Below are positions 25,219 through 32,928 of a stretch of DNA of 64,000 nt, in pieces. Positions within the stretch are counted from its first letter, which is position 1, and every line of letters starts with the position of its first letter. The notes below the pieces were generated by a model that searched no databases, was not told the origin of the DNA, and saw only the letters and a program-made list of their open reading frames with translations. The position numbers and the translations under genes are program-made. Source of the DNA: Butyrivibrio proteoclasticus (GTDB taxonomy: Bacteria > Bacillota > Clostridia > Lachnospirales > Lachnospiraceae); contig NZ_FOXO01000007.1 in assembly GCF_900115735.1 (NCBI RefSeq), positions 1-64,000 on the forward strand. The letters run 5' to 3'.

Positions 25219-25286
25219 TGATAATAGCATTATTTTGAAAACGATTAAGCTGTGCTTGCAATAAAATGCTAGCACAGCTTTTTTTT
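25213..25286 (+). terminator. Double hairpin terminator between two sugar-binding protein genes
   Basis: A first hairpin pairs AAAATAATG (from 25213) with CATTATTTT. A second pairs AAGCTGTGCT (25247-25256) with AGCACAGCTT (25271-25280) and runs into eight T residues. The second is a convincing intrinsic terminator and separates the sensor operon from the transporter operon. Confidence 0.88.
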
Positions 25287-25419
25287 ACAAAGATTTAATA
25301 ATAAAAATGTGCTATAAGTCGTAAGTTACTCCTATTCTCCCGATGCTAGAATGACTCTCGTAAGGAGCAGAAAACAATCTGCAAAAAACTACTAACAAAC
25401 TATTGTGGGAGGAAAAGAA

Positions 25420-26568
25420 ATGAAGAGAAAACTATTAAGTGCAGTTCTTTCAATGGCTATGGCAGCATCGCTCATGGTTGGATGCGGAAGTGCAGCACCG
25501 GCTCAGACACAGACTGACAACAGCGCAGCTCAGACTGAGACCAAAACAGAGACAAAGACAGAGACACCTGCACAGACAGAGAGCGCAGGCGGCGGAAAAG
25601 TCGGCGTTGCAATGCCTACTAAGGATCTTCAGAGATGGAACCAGGATGGTGCCAACATGGAAGAGCAGCTCAAGGCAGCAGGATATGATGTTGACCTTCA
25701 GTATGCATCAAACGATATTGCTACTCAGGTTTCTCAGATTGAGAACATGATCAGCCAAGGAGCACAGGTTCTTGTTATTGCTTCTATCGATGGTGATTCA
25801 CTTGGAACTGTTCTTGCTCAGGCAAAAGAAGCAGGGATATCAGTTATCGCTTATGACCGTCTTATTATGAATTCAGATGCTGTTTCATACTATGCAACAT
25901 TTGATAACTACATGGTTGGAACAAAGCAGGGCGAGTACATCAGAGATCAGCTTGACCTTGATAACGCAGCAGGCCCATTCAATATCGAGATCTTCACAGG
26001 TGATCCTGGTGACAACAGCGCAAGATTCTTCTATGGCGGTGCCATGGACGTACTTAACAAGTACATTGACGAAGGCAAGCTCGTAGTTCAGTCAGGTCAG
26101 AAGGACTTTGATAACGTTGCAACAGCTAACTGGTCAACAGAGAATGCACAGTCAAGAATGGATGCTATCATTTCTGCTAACTATGCAAATGGAACAAAGC
26201 TTGATGCAGTTCTTTGCTCAAATGATTCAACAGCACTTGGTGTTACAAACTCTCTTGAAGCTAACTACACAGGTGATTGGCCAATCATCACAGGTCAGGA
26301 CTGTGACGTTGCAAACGTTAAGAACATGATCGCTGGTAAGCAGTCAATGTCAATCTTCAAGGATACACGTACACTTGCAGCTAAGACAGTAGAGATGGTT
26401 GACGCTATCATGAAGGGCACAGATGCTCCTGTTAACGATACATCAACATACAACAACGGAACAGGCGTTATTCCTTCATACCTTTGCGAACCTGTATTTG
26501 CTGATGTTAACAACTACAAAGAACTTCTTATTGATTCGGGTTACTACAAAGAGAGCGATCTTCAGTAA
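25420..26568 (+). CDS. ChvE-type sugar-binding lipoprotein
   Basis: This 382-residue lipoprotein has the lipobox LMVGC (Cys about 22), a Gln/Thr/Glu-rich linker, and a ChvE/MmsE-type binding fold (VGVAMPTKDLQRWNQDGANM, YASNDIATQVSQIENMI, VIAYDRLIMNSDAVSYYATFDN, FTGDPGDNSARFFYGGAMDVL, GQDCDVANVKNMIAGKQSM). The ATG at 25420 follows GGGAGGAAAAG. A GC-rich hairpin after the gene, then GguA- and GguB-type genes, mark it as the extracellular receptor of that importer. The group takes up pentoses, glucose, galactose and related sugars in characterised members. Confidence 0.92.
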   Translation: MKRKLLSAVLSMAMAASLMVGCGSAAPAQTQTDNSAAQTETKTETKTETPAQTESAGGGKVGVAMPTKDLQRWNQDGANMEEQLKAAGYDVDLQYASNDIATQVSQIENMISQGAQVLVIASIDGDSLGTVLAQAKEAGISVIAYDRLIMNSDAVSYYATFDNYMVGTKQGEYIRDQLDLDNAAGPFNIEIFTGDPGDNSARFFYGGAMDVLNKYIDEGKLVVQSGQKDFDNVATANWSTENAQSRMDAIISANYANGTKLDAVLCSNDSTALGVTNSLEANYTGDWPIITGQDCDVANVKNMIAGKQSMSIFKDTRTLAAKTVEMVDAIMKGTDAPVNDTSTYNNGTGVIPSYLCEPVFADVNNYKELLIDSGYYKESDLQ

Positions 26569-26582
26569 TTAAGCTTTATACA

Positions 26583-26603
26583 GGCGGGTCTTACTGGCCC
26601 GCC
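26583..26603 (+). terminator. Attenuator-like hairpin after the binding-protein gene
   Basis: GGCGGG (26583-26588) pairs with CCCGCC (26598-26603), followed by a weak TTATATTTG tail. A partial terminator or mRNA-stabilising hairpin here would keep the binding protein more abundant than the ATPase and permease, a common arrangement. Confidence 0.6.
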
Positions 26604-26652
26604 TTATATTTGAGAATAAGTCGATACAGATAGAAAAGGAGGAGGGGCAACA

Positions 26653-28185
26653 TTGGAAAAGATATTATTGGAAATGAAAAATATCACCAAGACCTTTCCT
26701 GGTGTGAAAGCATTAGACAACGTTAACTTAAAAGTTGTGAATGGTGAGATCCATGCGCTTGTTGGAGAAAACGGGGCAGGAAAATCCACACTGATGAATG
26801 TGCTTAGTGGTGTTTATCCATATGGTTCTTATGAGGGTGATATTGTATATGATGGTGAAATTTGCAAGTTTGGAGCCATAAAGGATAGTGAAGAGAAGGG
26901 AATAGTTATTATTCATCAGGAACTTGCGCTTATTCCCTATATGACTATTGCTGAGAATATGTTCCTCGGAAATGAGAGAGGAAAGAAAATAAAGATTGAC
27001 TGGAACGAGACAAACAAGCAGGCGAGAAGATACCTGGATATTGTTGGACTTAGAGAAAGTACACAGACATTGATCAAGGATATTGGTGTTGGTAAACAGC
27101 AGCTTGTAGAGATTGCCAAGGCTCTTTCTAAAAGGGCAAGGCTTCTTATTTTGGATGAGCCTACATCATCACTCAATGAGACTGATTCAAAAGCGCTGCT
27201 TGATCTTTTGCTAAGGTTAAAGGAAGAACGTGGTCTTACTTCCATTATCATTTCTCACAAATTAAATGAGGTTTCTTATGTGGCAGACAAGATCACTGTC
27301 ATAAGAGACGGAGCGACTATTGAGACTCTTACAAAGGGCGTTGATGATTTCTCTGAGAGCAGGATAATCAAGGGAATGGTAGGTCGTGAGATCTCAGACA
27401 GATTCCCAAAGAGAGTGCCAAACATCGGCGATGTGAGCATGGAAGTAAAGAACTGGAATGTTTACCATCCTTTACATAAAGATAGAAAAGTTGTTGATGA
27501 CGTAAATATCTATGTCAGAAAAGGTGAAGTTTTAGGAATCTCCGGCCTTATGGGCGCAGGAAGAACAGAGCTTGCCATGAGTATTTTTGGAAAGAGCTAC
27601 GGAGAGAATATCACCGGACAGATTTTATTAAACGGAAAAGAAGTACAGCTAAATACTGTTAAGAGTGCGATCAAGCATGGACTTGCATATGTTACTGAGG
27701 ACAGAAAGGGAAATGGCCTTATTCTTTCAAATCCGATCAAGACAAATACAACAGTTGCAAATCTTGAGGCAGTAAGCCACAGAACAGTAATTGACAAGCA
27801 TAAAGAATATGCGGTTGCGGTAGAGTACAAGGATAAGCTAAAGACAAAGGCGCCTTCTGTAGAGCAGCATGTTGGCAACTTAAGCGGTGGAAATCAGCAG
27901 AAAGTTCTTTTGGCAAAATGGATGTTTGCTAATCCTGATATCCTAATACTTGATGAACCTACGAGAGGTATTGATGTAGGTGCTAAATACGAAATTTACT
28001 GCATAATAAATCAGCTGGTAGCGGAAGGAAAATCTGTAATCCTTATTTCTTCCGAACTTCCTGAGGTACTTGGAATGTCAGACAGAATCTATGTCATGAA
28101 CGAGGGAAGGATTGTAGGAGAACTTGATGCCAAGGAGGCAACTCAGGAAAAAATTATGTCTAAGATTTTGCAAACTGCTGGTTAA
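26653..28185 (+). CDS. Multiple-sugar ABC ATPase, GguA/MmsA type
   Basis: This 510-residue protein has two ABC modules. The first has Walker [10 protein letters not shown], signature [15 protein letters not shown] and Walker [12 protein letters not shown]. The second has a degenerate P-loop region ([18 protein letters not shown]), signature [15 protein letters not shown] and [19 protein letters not shown]. This is the pattern of sugar importers such as XylG, MglA and GguA. The start is TTG at 26653, eight bases after GGAGGAGG; no nearer ATG precedes the conserved N-terminus. It pairs with the permease 18 bases downstream. Confidence 0.93.
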   Translation: MEKILLEMKNITKTFPGVKALDNVNLKVVNGEIHALVGENGAGKSTLMNVLSGVYPYGSYEGDIVYDGEICKFGAIKDSEEKGIVIIHQELALIPYMTIAENMFLGNERGKKIKIDWNETNKQARRYLDIVGLRESTQTLIKDIGVGKQQLVEIAKALSKRARLLILDEPTSSLNETDSKALLDLLLRLKEERGLTSIIISHKLNEVSYVADKITVIRDGATIETLTKGVDDFSESRIIKGMVGREISDRFPKRVPNIGDVSMEVKNWNVYHPLHKDRKVVDDVNIYVRKGEVLGISGLMGAGRTELAMSIFGKSYGENITGQILLNGKEVQLNTVKSAIKHGLAYVTEDRKGNGLILSNPIKTNTTVANLEAVSHRTVIDKHKEYAVAVEYKDKLKTKAPSVEQHVGNLSGGNQQKVLLAKWMFANPDILILDEPTRGIDVGAKYEIYCIINQLVAEGKSVILISSELPEVLGMSDRIYVMNEGRIVGELDAKEATQEKIMSKILQTAG

Positions 28186-28203
28186 ATAAATAGGAGGAAA
28201 GCG

Positions 28204-29394
28204 ATGAATAAGGAACAGGTTTTGGGGTTTTTGAAGAAAAACACCATGGTAATAGTCTTAATTATTGTAGTAGCGTTTTTTTCATGGAGAACAGGTGGAG
28301 CAATACTTCTTCCTATGAATGTAAGTAACCTGATCTCGCAGAACGCGTATGTGTTCATTCTTGCAACAGGTATGCTGCTTTGTATTCTGACAGGTGGTAA
28401 CATCGATCTTTCAGTTGGATCGGTGGTATGCTTTGTAGGTGCTATCGGAGCTCTTTTGATGGTAAATGTAGGAGCACCTGTGTGGCTTACAATTCTGATA
28501 ATGATCCTCATAGGAACAGCAATCGGCGCATTCCAGGGCTTCTGGATTGCATTTGTAAGAATTCCTCCTTTCATTGTTACACTGGCAGGAATGCTGGCGT
28601 TTAGAGGATTGTCAAATGTAGCATTAAATGGTCTTACAGTATCTATAAAGGATCAGACAACATTTGTAAACCTTTTCGGAGGCGGTGCAGATTGCTATAT
28701 TCCTGATTTCTTTGGGAATGGAAGCCTGAACCTCACATGTCTTTTTGGAGGAATCCTTGCGGCATCAGTGCTGGTTCTTTTGCAGATTCTCAGCAGAGTA
28801 AAGAAAAAACAGAACGGTTATGACCTTGAACCTGTATGGACCTTTGGAATAAAGCTTGCAATCTTGGCAGCAGTTATTATTCTATTTGCTTATAAACTTT
28901 CTCAGCATAAGGGAATTCCTACAGTTCTCATCTGGGTATTGGTTGTAGTAATCATCTATGGTTACATCACAAGTAACACTACAGTTGGCCGTTACTTCTA
29001 TGCAGTTGGCGGAAATGAGAAGGCTACAAAGCTTTCAGGTATCGACACAAACAGAGTATATTTCCTTGCATATACAAATATGGGATTTTTGGCAGCACTT
29101 GCAGGAATGGTAACAATCGCAAGACTTACATCAGCTCAGCCAACCTATGGCCAGAACTATGAAATGGATGCGATTGGTTCCTGTTTCATCGGTGGAGCAT
29201 CAGCTTACGGTGGAATCGGAACAGTTCCGGGGGTTATTGTAGGTGCGGTTCTTATGGGTGTTATCAACCTTGGTATGTCACTTATGGGCGTTGATGCCAA
29301 CATGCAGAAGGTTGTAAAAGGTGTAGTTCTTCTTGCAGCAGTTATCTTTGATGTAGTATCAAAGCGCGGCGGCAAGATGATCGTTAAGAATTGA
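28204..29394 (+). CDS. Multiple-sugar ABC permease, GguB/MmsB type
   Basis: This 396-residue protein has about ten membrane segments and matches the XylH/GguB permease family. Diagnostic blocks are CILTGGNIDLSVGSVVCFVGAIGA, FIVTLAGMLAFRGLSN, a cytoplasmic charged loop RVKKKQNGYDLEP, VGGNEKATKLSGI and the C-terminal ASAYGGIGTVPGVIVGAVLMGVI. It is last in the transporter operon, followed by a strong terminator. With the 25420 binding protein and the 26653 ATPase it forms a complete importer. Confidence 0.93.
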   Translation: MNKEQVLGFLKKNTMVIVLIIVVAFFSWRTGGAILLPMNVSNLISQNAYVFILATGMLLCILTGGNIDLSVGSVVCFVGAIGALLMVNVGAPVWLTILIMILIGTAIGAFQGFWIAFVRIPPFIVTLAGMLAFRGLSNVALNGLTVSIKDQTTFVNLFGGGADCYIPDFFGNGSLNLTCLFGGILAASVLVLLQILSRVKKKQNGYDLEPVWTFGIKLAILAAVIILFAYKLSQHKGIPTVLIWVLVVVIIYGYITSNTTVGRYFYAVGGNEKATKLSGIDTNRVYFLAYTNMGFLAALAGMVTIARLTSAQPTYGQNYEMDAIGSCFIGGASAYGGIGTVPGVIVGAVLMGVINLGMSLMGVDANMQKVVKGVVLLAAVIFDVVSKRGGKMIVKN

Positions 29395-29440
29395 TACAAG
29401 ATAAGCTTGAAAACAGCTAAAAACCACTTTGTGGATTAGC

Positions 29441-29487
29441 AAGAGGATTTCTGTCAACCTGTTTGGTTGCGCAGAAATCCTCTTTAT
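29441..29487 (+). terminator. Intrinsic terminator of the sugar transporter operon
   Basis: AAGAGGATTTCTG (29441-29453) pairs with CAGAAATCCTCTT (29472-29484), with a T-rich tail TTATTTG. The tail abuts the left end of the 1.19-kb inverted-repeat element starting at 29488. Confidence 0.85.
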
Positions 29488-29560
29488 TTGTATATGCGTA
29501 AGTGAGTTGGATACATAGGGACGGTTTGAAAAAAAGTTTATATTGCGGCTCCTTACGCCA

Positions 29561-29683
29561 CCATTGACTGAGCCTGAGGAAAACGCCATGCAGGCTCTGC
29601 TGACGGTGAGGATGATGGGAACAGTAGTTTTCTCGCACCGTCGGATTCAGCATTGTAGCGTTTTCCTCAGAACCCGTCAATGG
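29561..29683. repeat. Left arm: large three-step hairpin
   Basis: Three nested perfect stems occur. CCATTGAC (29561-29568) pairs with GTCAATGG (29676-29683). CTGAGGAAAACGC (29574-29586) pairs with GCGTTTTCCTCAG (29658-29670). GACGGTG (29602-29608) pairs with CACCGTC (29636-29642). The arm is thus a palindrome of about 123 bases that could form a cruciform in DNA or a long hairpin in RNA. Confidence 0.85.
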
Positions 29684-29839
29684 CAAGCACCTTGCGGTGT
29701 GGCTGGTACAATTGCCTCTGGCTCTGACTCCGAGAACAGTAGGGATGGCTACTTTCAATAATGTGTAGGGCTATATTTTCATTTTACTGTGACAATTTAT
29801 TTATTATAACCGCACAGATAACGTGCTATTACAAAAAAT

Positions 29840-30097
29840 ATGACCTAATTAGCATTTTTCACTTGCCTAGGTCATGATTTTTGTCATGATATTGCCTTGT
29901 TATTACAGAATTCATGACCTAAACAGCATTTTTCTTTTGGCTAGGTCATATTTTTTGTCGTGATATTGCTAAACTACTACAAAATTCATGACCTATTCTG
30001 TATTTTTCTTATATTTAGGTCATATTTTTATCGTGATAATGCTTAAACTGCTACAAAATTCATGACCTATTTTGTATTTTTCTTTTACTTAGGTCAT
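29840..30097. repeat. Four 74-bp tandem repeats, each with an internal palindrome
   Basis: ATGACCTA starts at 29840, 29914, 29988 and 30062, an exact 74-bp period. Each unit has ATGACCTA, about 20 bases with a conserved ATTTTTC core, then TAGGTCAT or TTAGGTCAT, so each is a 36-bp inverted repeat. A 38-bp AT-rich linker with the pattern GTGATA-ATTGC-ACTACAAAATTC follows. A partial linker also precedes the first unit. Regular spacing of about seven helical turns between identical palindromes resembles protein-binding iterons. Confidence 0.9.
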
Positions 30098-30179
30098 GAT
30101 AGGTATCAAAGTGAATTGGGTATATAGTCATATTTTTTAAGTTAACACATCCATCGACAGTATTTTCAGGAAGTGAAAT

Positions 30180-30350
30180 TGGGCATATACGAGAAAAAAT
30201 GGATTGCCACATCCATTGGATGAGTGAACTTTAGACATATGCTCTCTATATAATGGTGTGGTAACCTCAAATAAGGCCGTATATGCCCAAAATCACAAGT
30301 CAAAACCCTTGTCGCATGGTGTCGTAAGCTCAAAAATCAGGCTATATTTC
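30180..30350. repeat. Imperfect direct and inverted repeats in the element core
   Basis: A TGGGCATATACG-type motif (near 30180) is inverted as CGTATATGCCCA (near 30280). Two imperfect copies of GGTGT-GTAA-CTCAAA-AGGC (near 30255 and 30319) follow one another about 64 bp apart. No gene is supported. The stretch adds to the repeat content of the element but its function is unknown. Confidence 0.5.
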
Positions 30351-30491
30351 CAAAACAGAATCTTCACTCTTTTTACATTGAAAGACGCAGACGCAGACAT
30401 ATAGTCACATGCATCTTTGAAAGTAGCCATCCCTACTGTTCTCGGAATTGGAGCCTGAGGCAATAATCCCCAGCCACACCGAAGGTGCTTG

Positions 30492-30615
30492 CCATTGACG
30501 GGTTCTGAGGAAAACGCTACAATGCTGAATCCGACGGTGCGTGAAAATCTACTGTTCCCATCATCCTCACCGTCGGCTCGCAGGCCAAGGCGTTTTCATC
30601 AGGTTCAGTCAATTG
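30492..30615. repeat. Right arm: large three-step hairpin, inverted copy
   Basis: CCATTGAC (30492-30499), CTGAGGAAAACGC (30505-30517) and GACGGTG (30533-30539) pair with CACCGTC (30568-30574), GGCGTTTTCATCAG (30589-30602, one mismatch) and GTCAATTG (30608-30615, one mismatch). It is the inverted counterpart of the left arm, so the two arms can pair either with themselves or with each other. Confidence 0.82.
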
Positions 30616-30851
30616 TGGCGTACGTAGCCGTAATCTAAAATTTTTAGAGAGTTAAAGAAGTCACTTACGCATATACAAAAGGAGATCATATTGCCGCGGA
30701 TTATTATGATAAATACCTTTAGTAATTTACCACGTTAATATGTTGACATAATATTTTACATATAAAAACACGTGATATCGGTAATAGATTAATTTCACTC
30801 CTGCAGTTTAGTGAATTAACTTGATATATTTTAACAATTCAACGCTTTCTA

Positions 30852-30880
30852 TTGCTAAATTGATATGTATAAAGTATAAT
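30852..30880 (+). promoter_or_regulatory. Promoter of the M3 peptidase gene
   Basis: TTGCTA (30852-30857) and TATAAT (30875-30880) are separated by exactly 17 bp, 57 bp ahead of the start codon. This is a good vegetative-type promoter. Confidence 0.65.
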
Positions 30881-30936
30881 GAAAAAATGTAATTTATAAA
30901 AATTTAATATTTAAAGTAGAAAGTGGGTTTACATAA

Positions 30937-32610
30937 ATGATGAAACTGTCACAGATGCCTTATGAGCGTCCTGATATGGAAGCAATAAATGCTTTTTATG
31001 AAAAACTTATTGCAGATAGTAAGAATGCTAAGAGCGGTGAAGAACAGTACGCGCTCCATAAGAAATACACAGATTTTTCTGCAGATGTTAATACAGAGAT
31101 CAGACTCGCTGTATTTAGACATAATATTGATACAACTGATGAGTTTTATTCAAAAGAAAATGATTATGTTGATGAGATAATGCCTCTTATTTCCAATCTG
31201 GATAATCAGTATAAAAAGGTTTTATTTGAATCTCCATATCGTGAGTATCTTGAAGAAAAGATAAACAAGATCTTTTTCAAGAATATTGAACTTGCTAACA
31301 ACTCAATCAGTGAAGAGATTCTTCCTCTTATGCAGGAAGAAAATGCACTTATCAGTAAGTATGACAAAGTGATCGCTTCTGCAAAGATTCCTTTTGATGG
31401 GGAAGAGTATAACATTTCACTTCTTCGTAAAAAACTTACCGATGAGAACAGAGACACAAGAAAGCGCGCATGGAAAGCTCTTTCAGAGTATTTCCTCTCA
31501 GTTACTGATGAGATTGATGATATTTATGACAAGCTTGTAAAGAACAGAACAGAGCAGGCTAGAAAGCTTGGATACGATAATTACGTAGAACTTGGCTACA
31601 ATCGTATGCAGAGGAATGCATACAGAAGAGCTGAGGTTGAGAATTTCAGAAAGCAGATAAAGGAATCTTTTGTTCCTTTTGTATGTGAGATTCAGGAAAA
31701 GAGAAAAGCTCAGATTGGTGTAGATGAGCTTAAATACTATGATAACGATGTATTCTTCAAAAATGGCAATCCAGCACCTATCGGAACACCTGAAGAGATC
31801 ATGAAAGCAGGACAGGAGATGTATTCAGAACTTTCTCCTGAAACAAAAGAGTTCTTTGACTTCATGATGGAGAATGAGCTCTTTGATGTCCTTGGCAGAA
31901 AGACCAAAAAAGCCGGTGGATATATGGATTATCTTCCTAAATATAAGGCTCCATTTATCTTTGCTAACTTCAATGGTACAAGTGGAGACGTAGATGTTAT
32001 CACTCATGAGTGTGGACATGCGTTCCAGGGATTTGTTACCAGAAATGACGAGACTCCTGAAAACAATGACCTTACTATGGAGACTGCTGAGATCCATTCC
32101 ATGTCAATGGAATACTTCACATACGGATGGATGGATAAGTTCTTTGGCGACAGAGCAGATGACTATCTCAAGATGCATCTTCAGGATTCAATTACATTTA
32201 TTCCTTATGGATGTATGGTTGATGAGTTCCAGCATATTGTTTATGACAAGCCTGAGATGACTCCTGCAGAGAGAAAACAGGTTTGGAAAGACCTTGAGAA
32301 AACATACAGACCATGGCTTGATTTTGATGGCGATGAGTTCTTTGATGAAGGTGGTTTCTGGCAGAAACAGGGACACATTTTCTGGAACCCTTTCTATTAT
32401 ATTGATTATGTTCTTGCAAGCGTAGTAGCTATGCAGTTTAAAGTATGGATGGACAAAGATTATAAGGATGCCTGGAACCATTACTTGCAGCTTTGCAAGC
32501 TTTCAACAAGAGATTTCTATGAAAATGAGCTGGCTGAAGTTGGTCTTAAGAGTCCGTTTAAGGATGGCACGATAGAAGAGCTGGCTAATAATATGAGAGA
32601 AAAAGTTTGA
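30937..32610 (+). CDS. M3 family oligoendopeptidase
   Basis: This 557-residue cytoplasmic zinc metallopeptidase has the M3 motif H356-E-C-G-H360 (VITHECGHAFQGF) with the third ligand Glu about 25 residues on (METAEIHSMSMEYF). Further family blocks are YVELGYNRMQRNAY and DEFQHIVYDKPEMT. M3 oligoendopeptidases (PepF type) cut peptides of roughly 5 to 20 residues. No signal peptide is seen. It stands just upstream of an oligopeptide importer operon, so it may process the imported peptides. Two adjacent ATG codons (30937, 30940) are possible starts. Confidence 0.92.
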   Translation: MMKLSQMPYERPDMEAINAFYEKLIADSKNAKSGEEQYALHKKYTDFSADVNTEIRLAVFRHNIDTTDEFYSKENDYVDEIMPLISNLDNQYKKVLFESPYREYLEEKINKIFFKNIELANNSISEEILPLMQEENALISKYDKVIASAKIPFDGEEYNISLLRKKLTDENRDTRKRAWKALSEYFLSVTDEIDDIYDKLVKNRTEQARKLGYDNYVELGYNRMQRNAYRRAEVENFRKQIKESFVPFVCEIQEKRKAQIGVDELKYYDNDVFFKNGNPAPIGTPEEIMKAGQEMYSELSPETKEFFDFMMENELFDVLGRKTKKAGGYMDYLPKYKAPFIFANFNGTSGDVDVITHECGHAFQGFVTRNDETPENNDLTMETAEIHSMSMEYFTYGWMDKFFGDRADDYLKMHLQDSITFIPYGCMVDEFQHIVYDKPEMTPAERKQVWKDLEKTYRPWLDFDGDEFFDEGGFWQKQGHIFWNPFYYIDYVLASVVAMQFKVWMDKDYKDAWNHYLQLCKLSTRDFYENELAEVGLKSPFKDGTIEELANNMREKV

Positions 32611-32636
32611 TAATTATTTATTATAGGAAGAGATAG

Positions 32637-32781
32637 GTTACTGTTCAGACAGAAATGCGCACTAAACTGCGCATTTCGTGAGAACTTGATACGGGAGTGA
32701 GCGCATTCCATCGACGAAGTCGATTTGGAATGAATGCGCGAAGTGGTTACTGGAGCGAGCTGTATGCGAGTGAACAGTAAC
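32637..32781. repeat. 145-bp compound hairpin (branched palindrome)
   Basis: The outer stem GTTACTGTTCA (32637-32647) pairs with TGAACAGTAAC (32771-32781). Inside are two perfect or near-perfect hairpins: GAAATGCGCA with TGCGCATTTC (32652-32677), and GCGCATTCCA with TTGGAATGAATGCGC (32701-32739, with an inner TCGAC/GTCGA stem). It folds into a multi-branch structure, with an A/T-rich tail ending TTATTTTTTA. It could be a terminator of the peptidase gene or a dispersed intergenic repeat. No gene is supported in 32611-32928. Confidence 0.75.
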
Positions 32782-32928
32782 AGAGATAGATTATTTTTTA
32801 CCAAAATAAGAAAACTTTAGTTGCATTTTTGGTTTCGCCGATTTAAAATGATAAAGTGTTAAAAAGACATATGTACGTCAGTGACAAACACTGTGCGATT
32901 ACATATATATTATGCGGGAGGTAAAAAT

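Larger units (their letters stand above)
29488..30678. mobile_element. 1.19-kb non-coding element with long inverted arms (MITE-like)
   Basis: The outer ends are a perfect 18-bp inverted repeat: TTGTATATGCGTAAGTGA at 29488-29505 and its complement at 30661-30678. After about 30 divergent bases, left arm 29548-29757 and right arm 30418-30620 are near-identical in inverted orientation. No convincing gene is visible inside; the only open frames are short and lie in the repeats. A gene-free body with terminal inverted repeats suggests a non-autonomous mobile or repetitive element. No target-site duplication is clear: flanks read TTTAT on the left and AAGGAG on the right. Confidence 0.65.

Noticed and set aside
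29417-29761. Open frames of 70-113 codons on both strands within the left inverted arm
   Set aside because: They follow the palindromic repeat on both strands, have no ribosome binding sites and show no protein-like hydrophobic pattern. The repeat structure explains them better.
29840-30097. The 74-bp tandem array as a CRISPR array
   Set aside because: The units are contiguous and similar throughout, including the linkers. There are no distinct spacers of constant length between identical repeats, and no cas genes are nearby.
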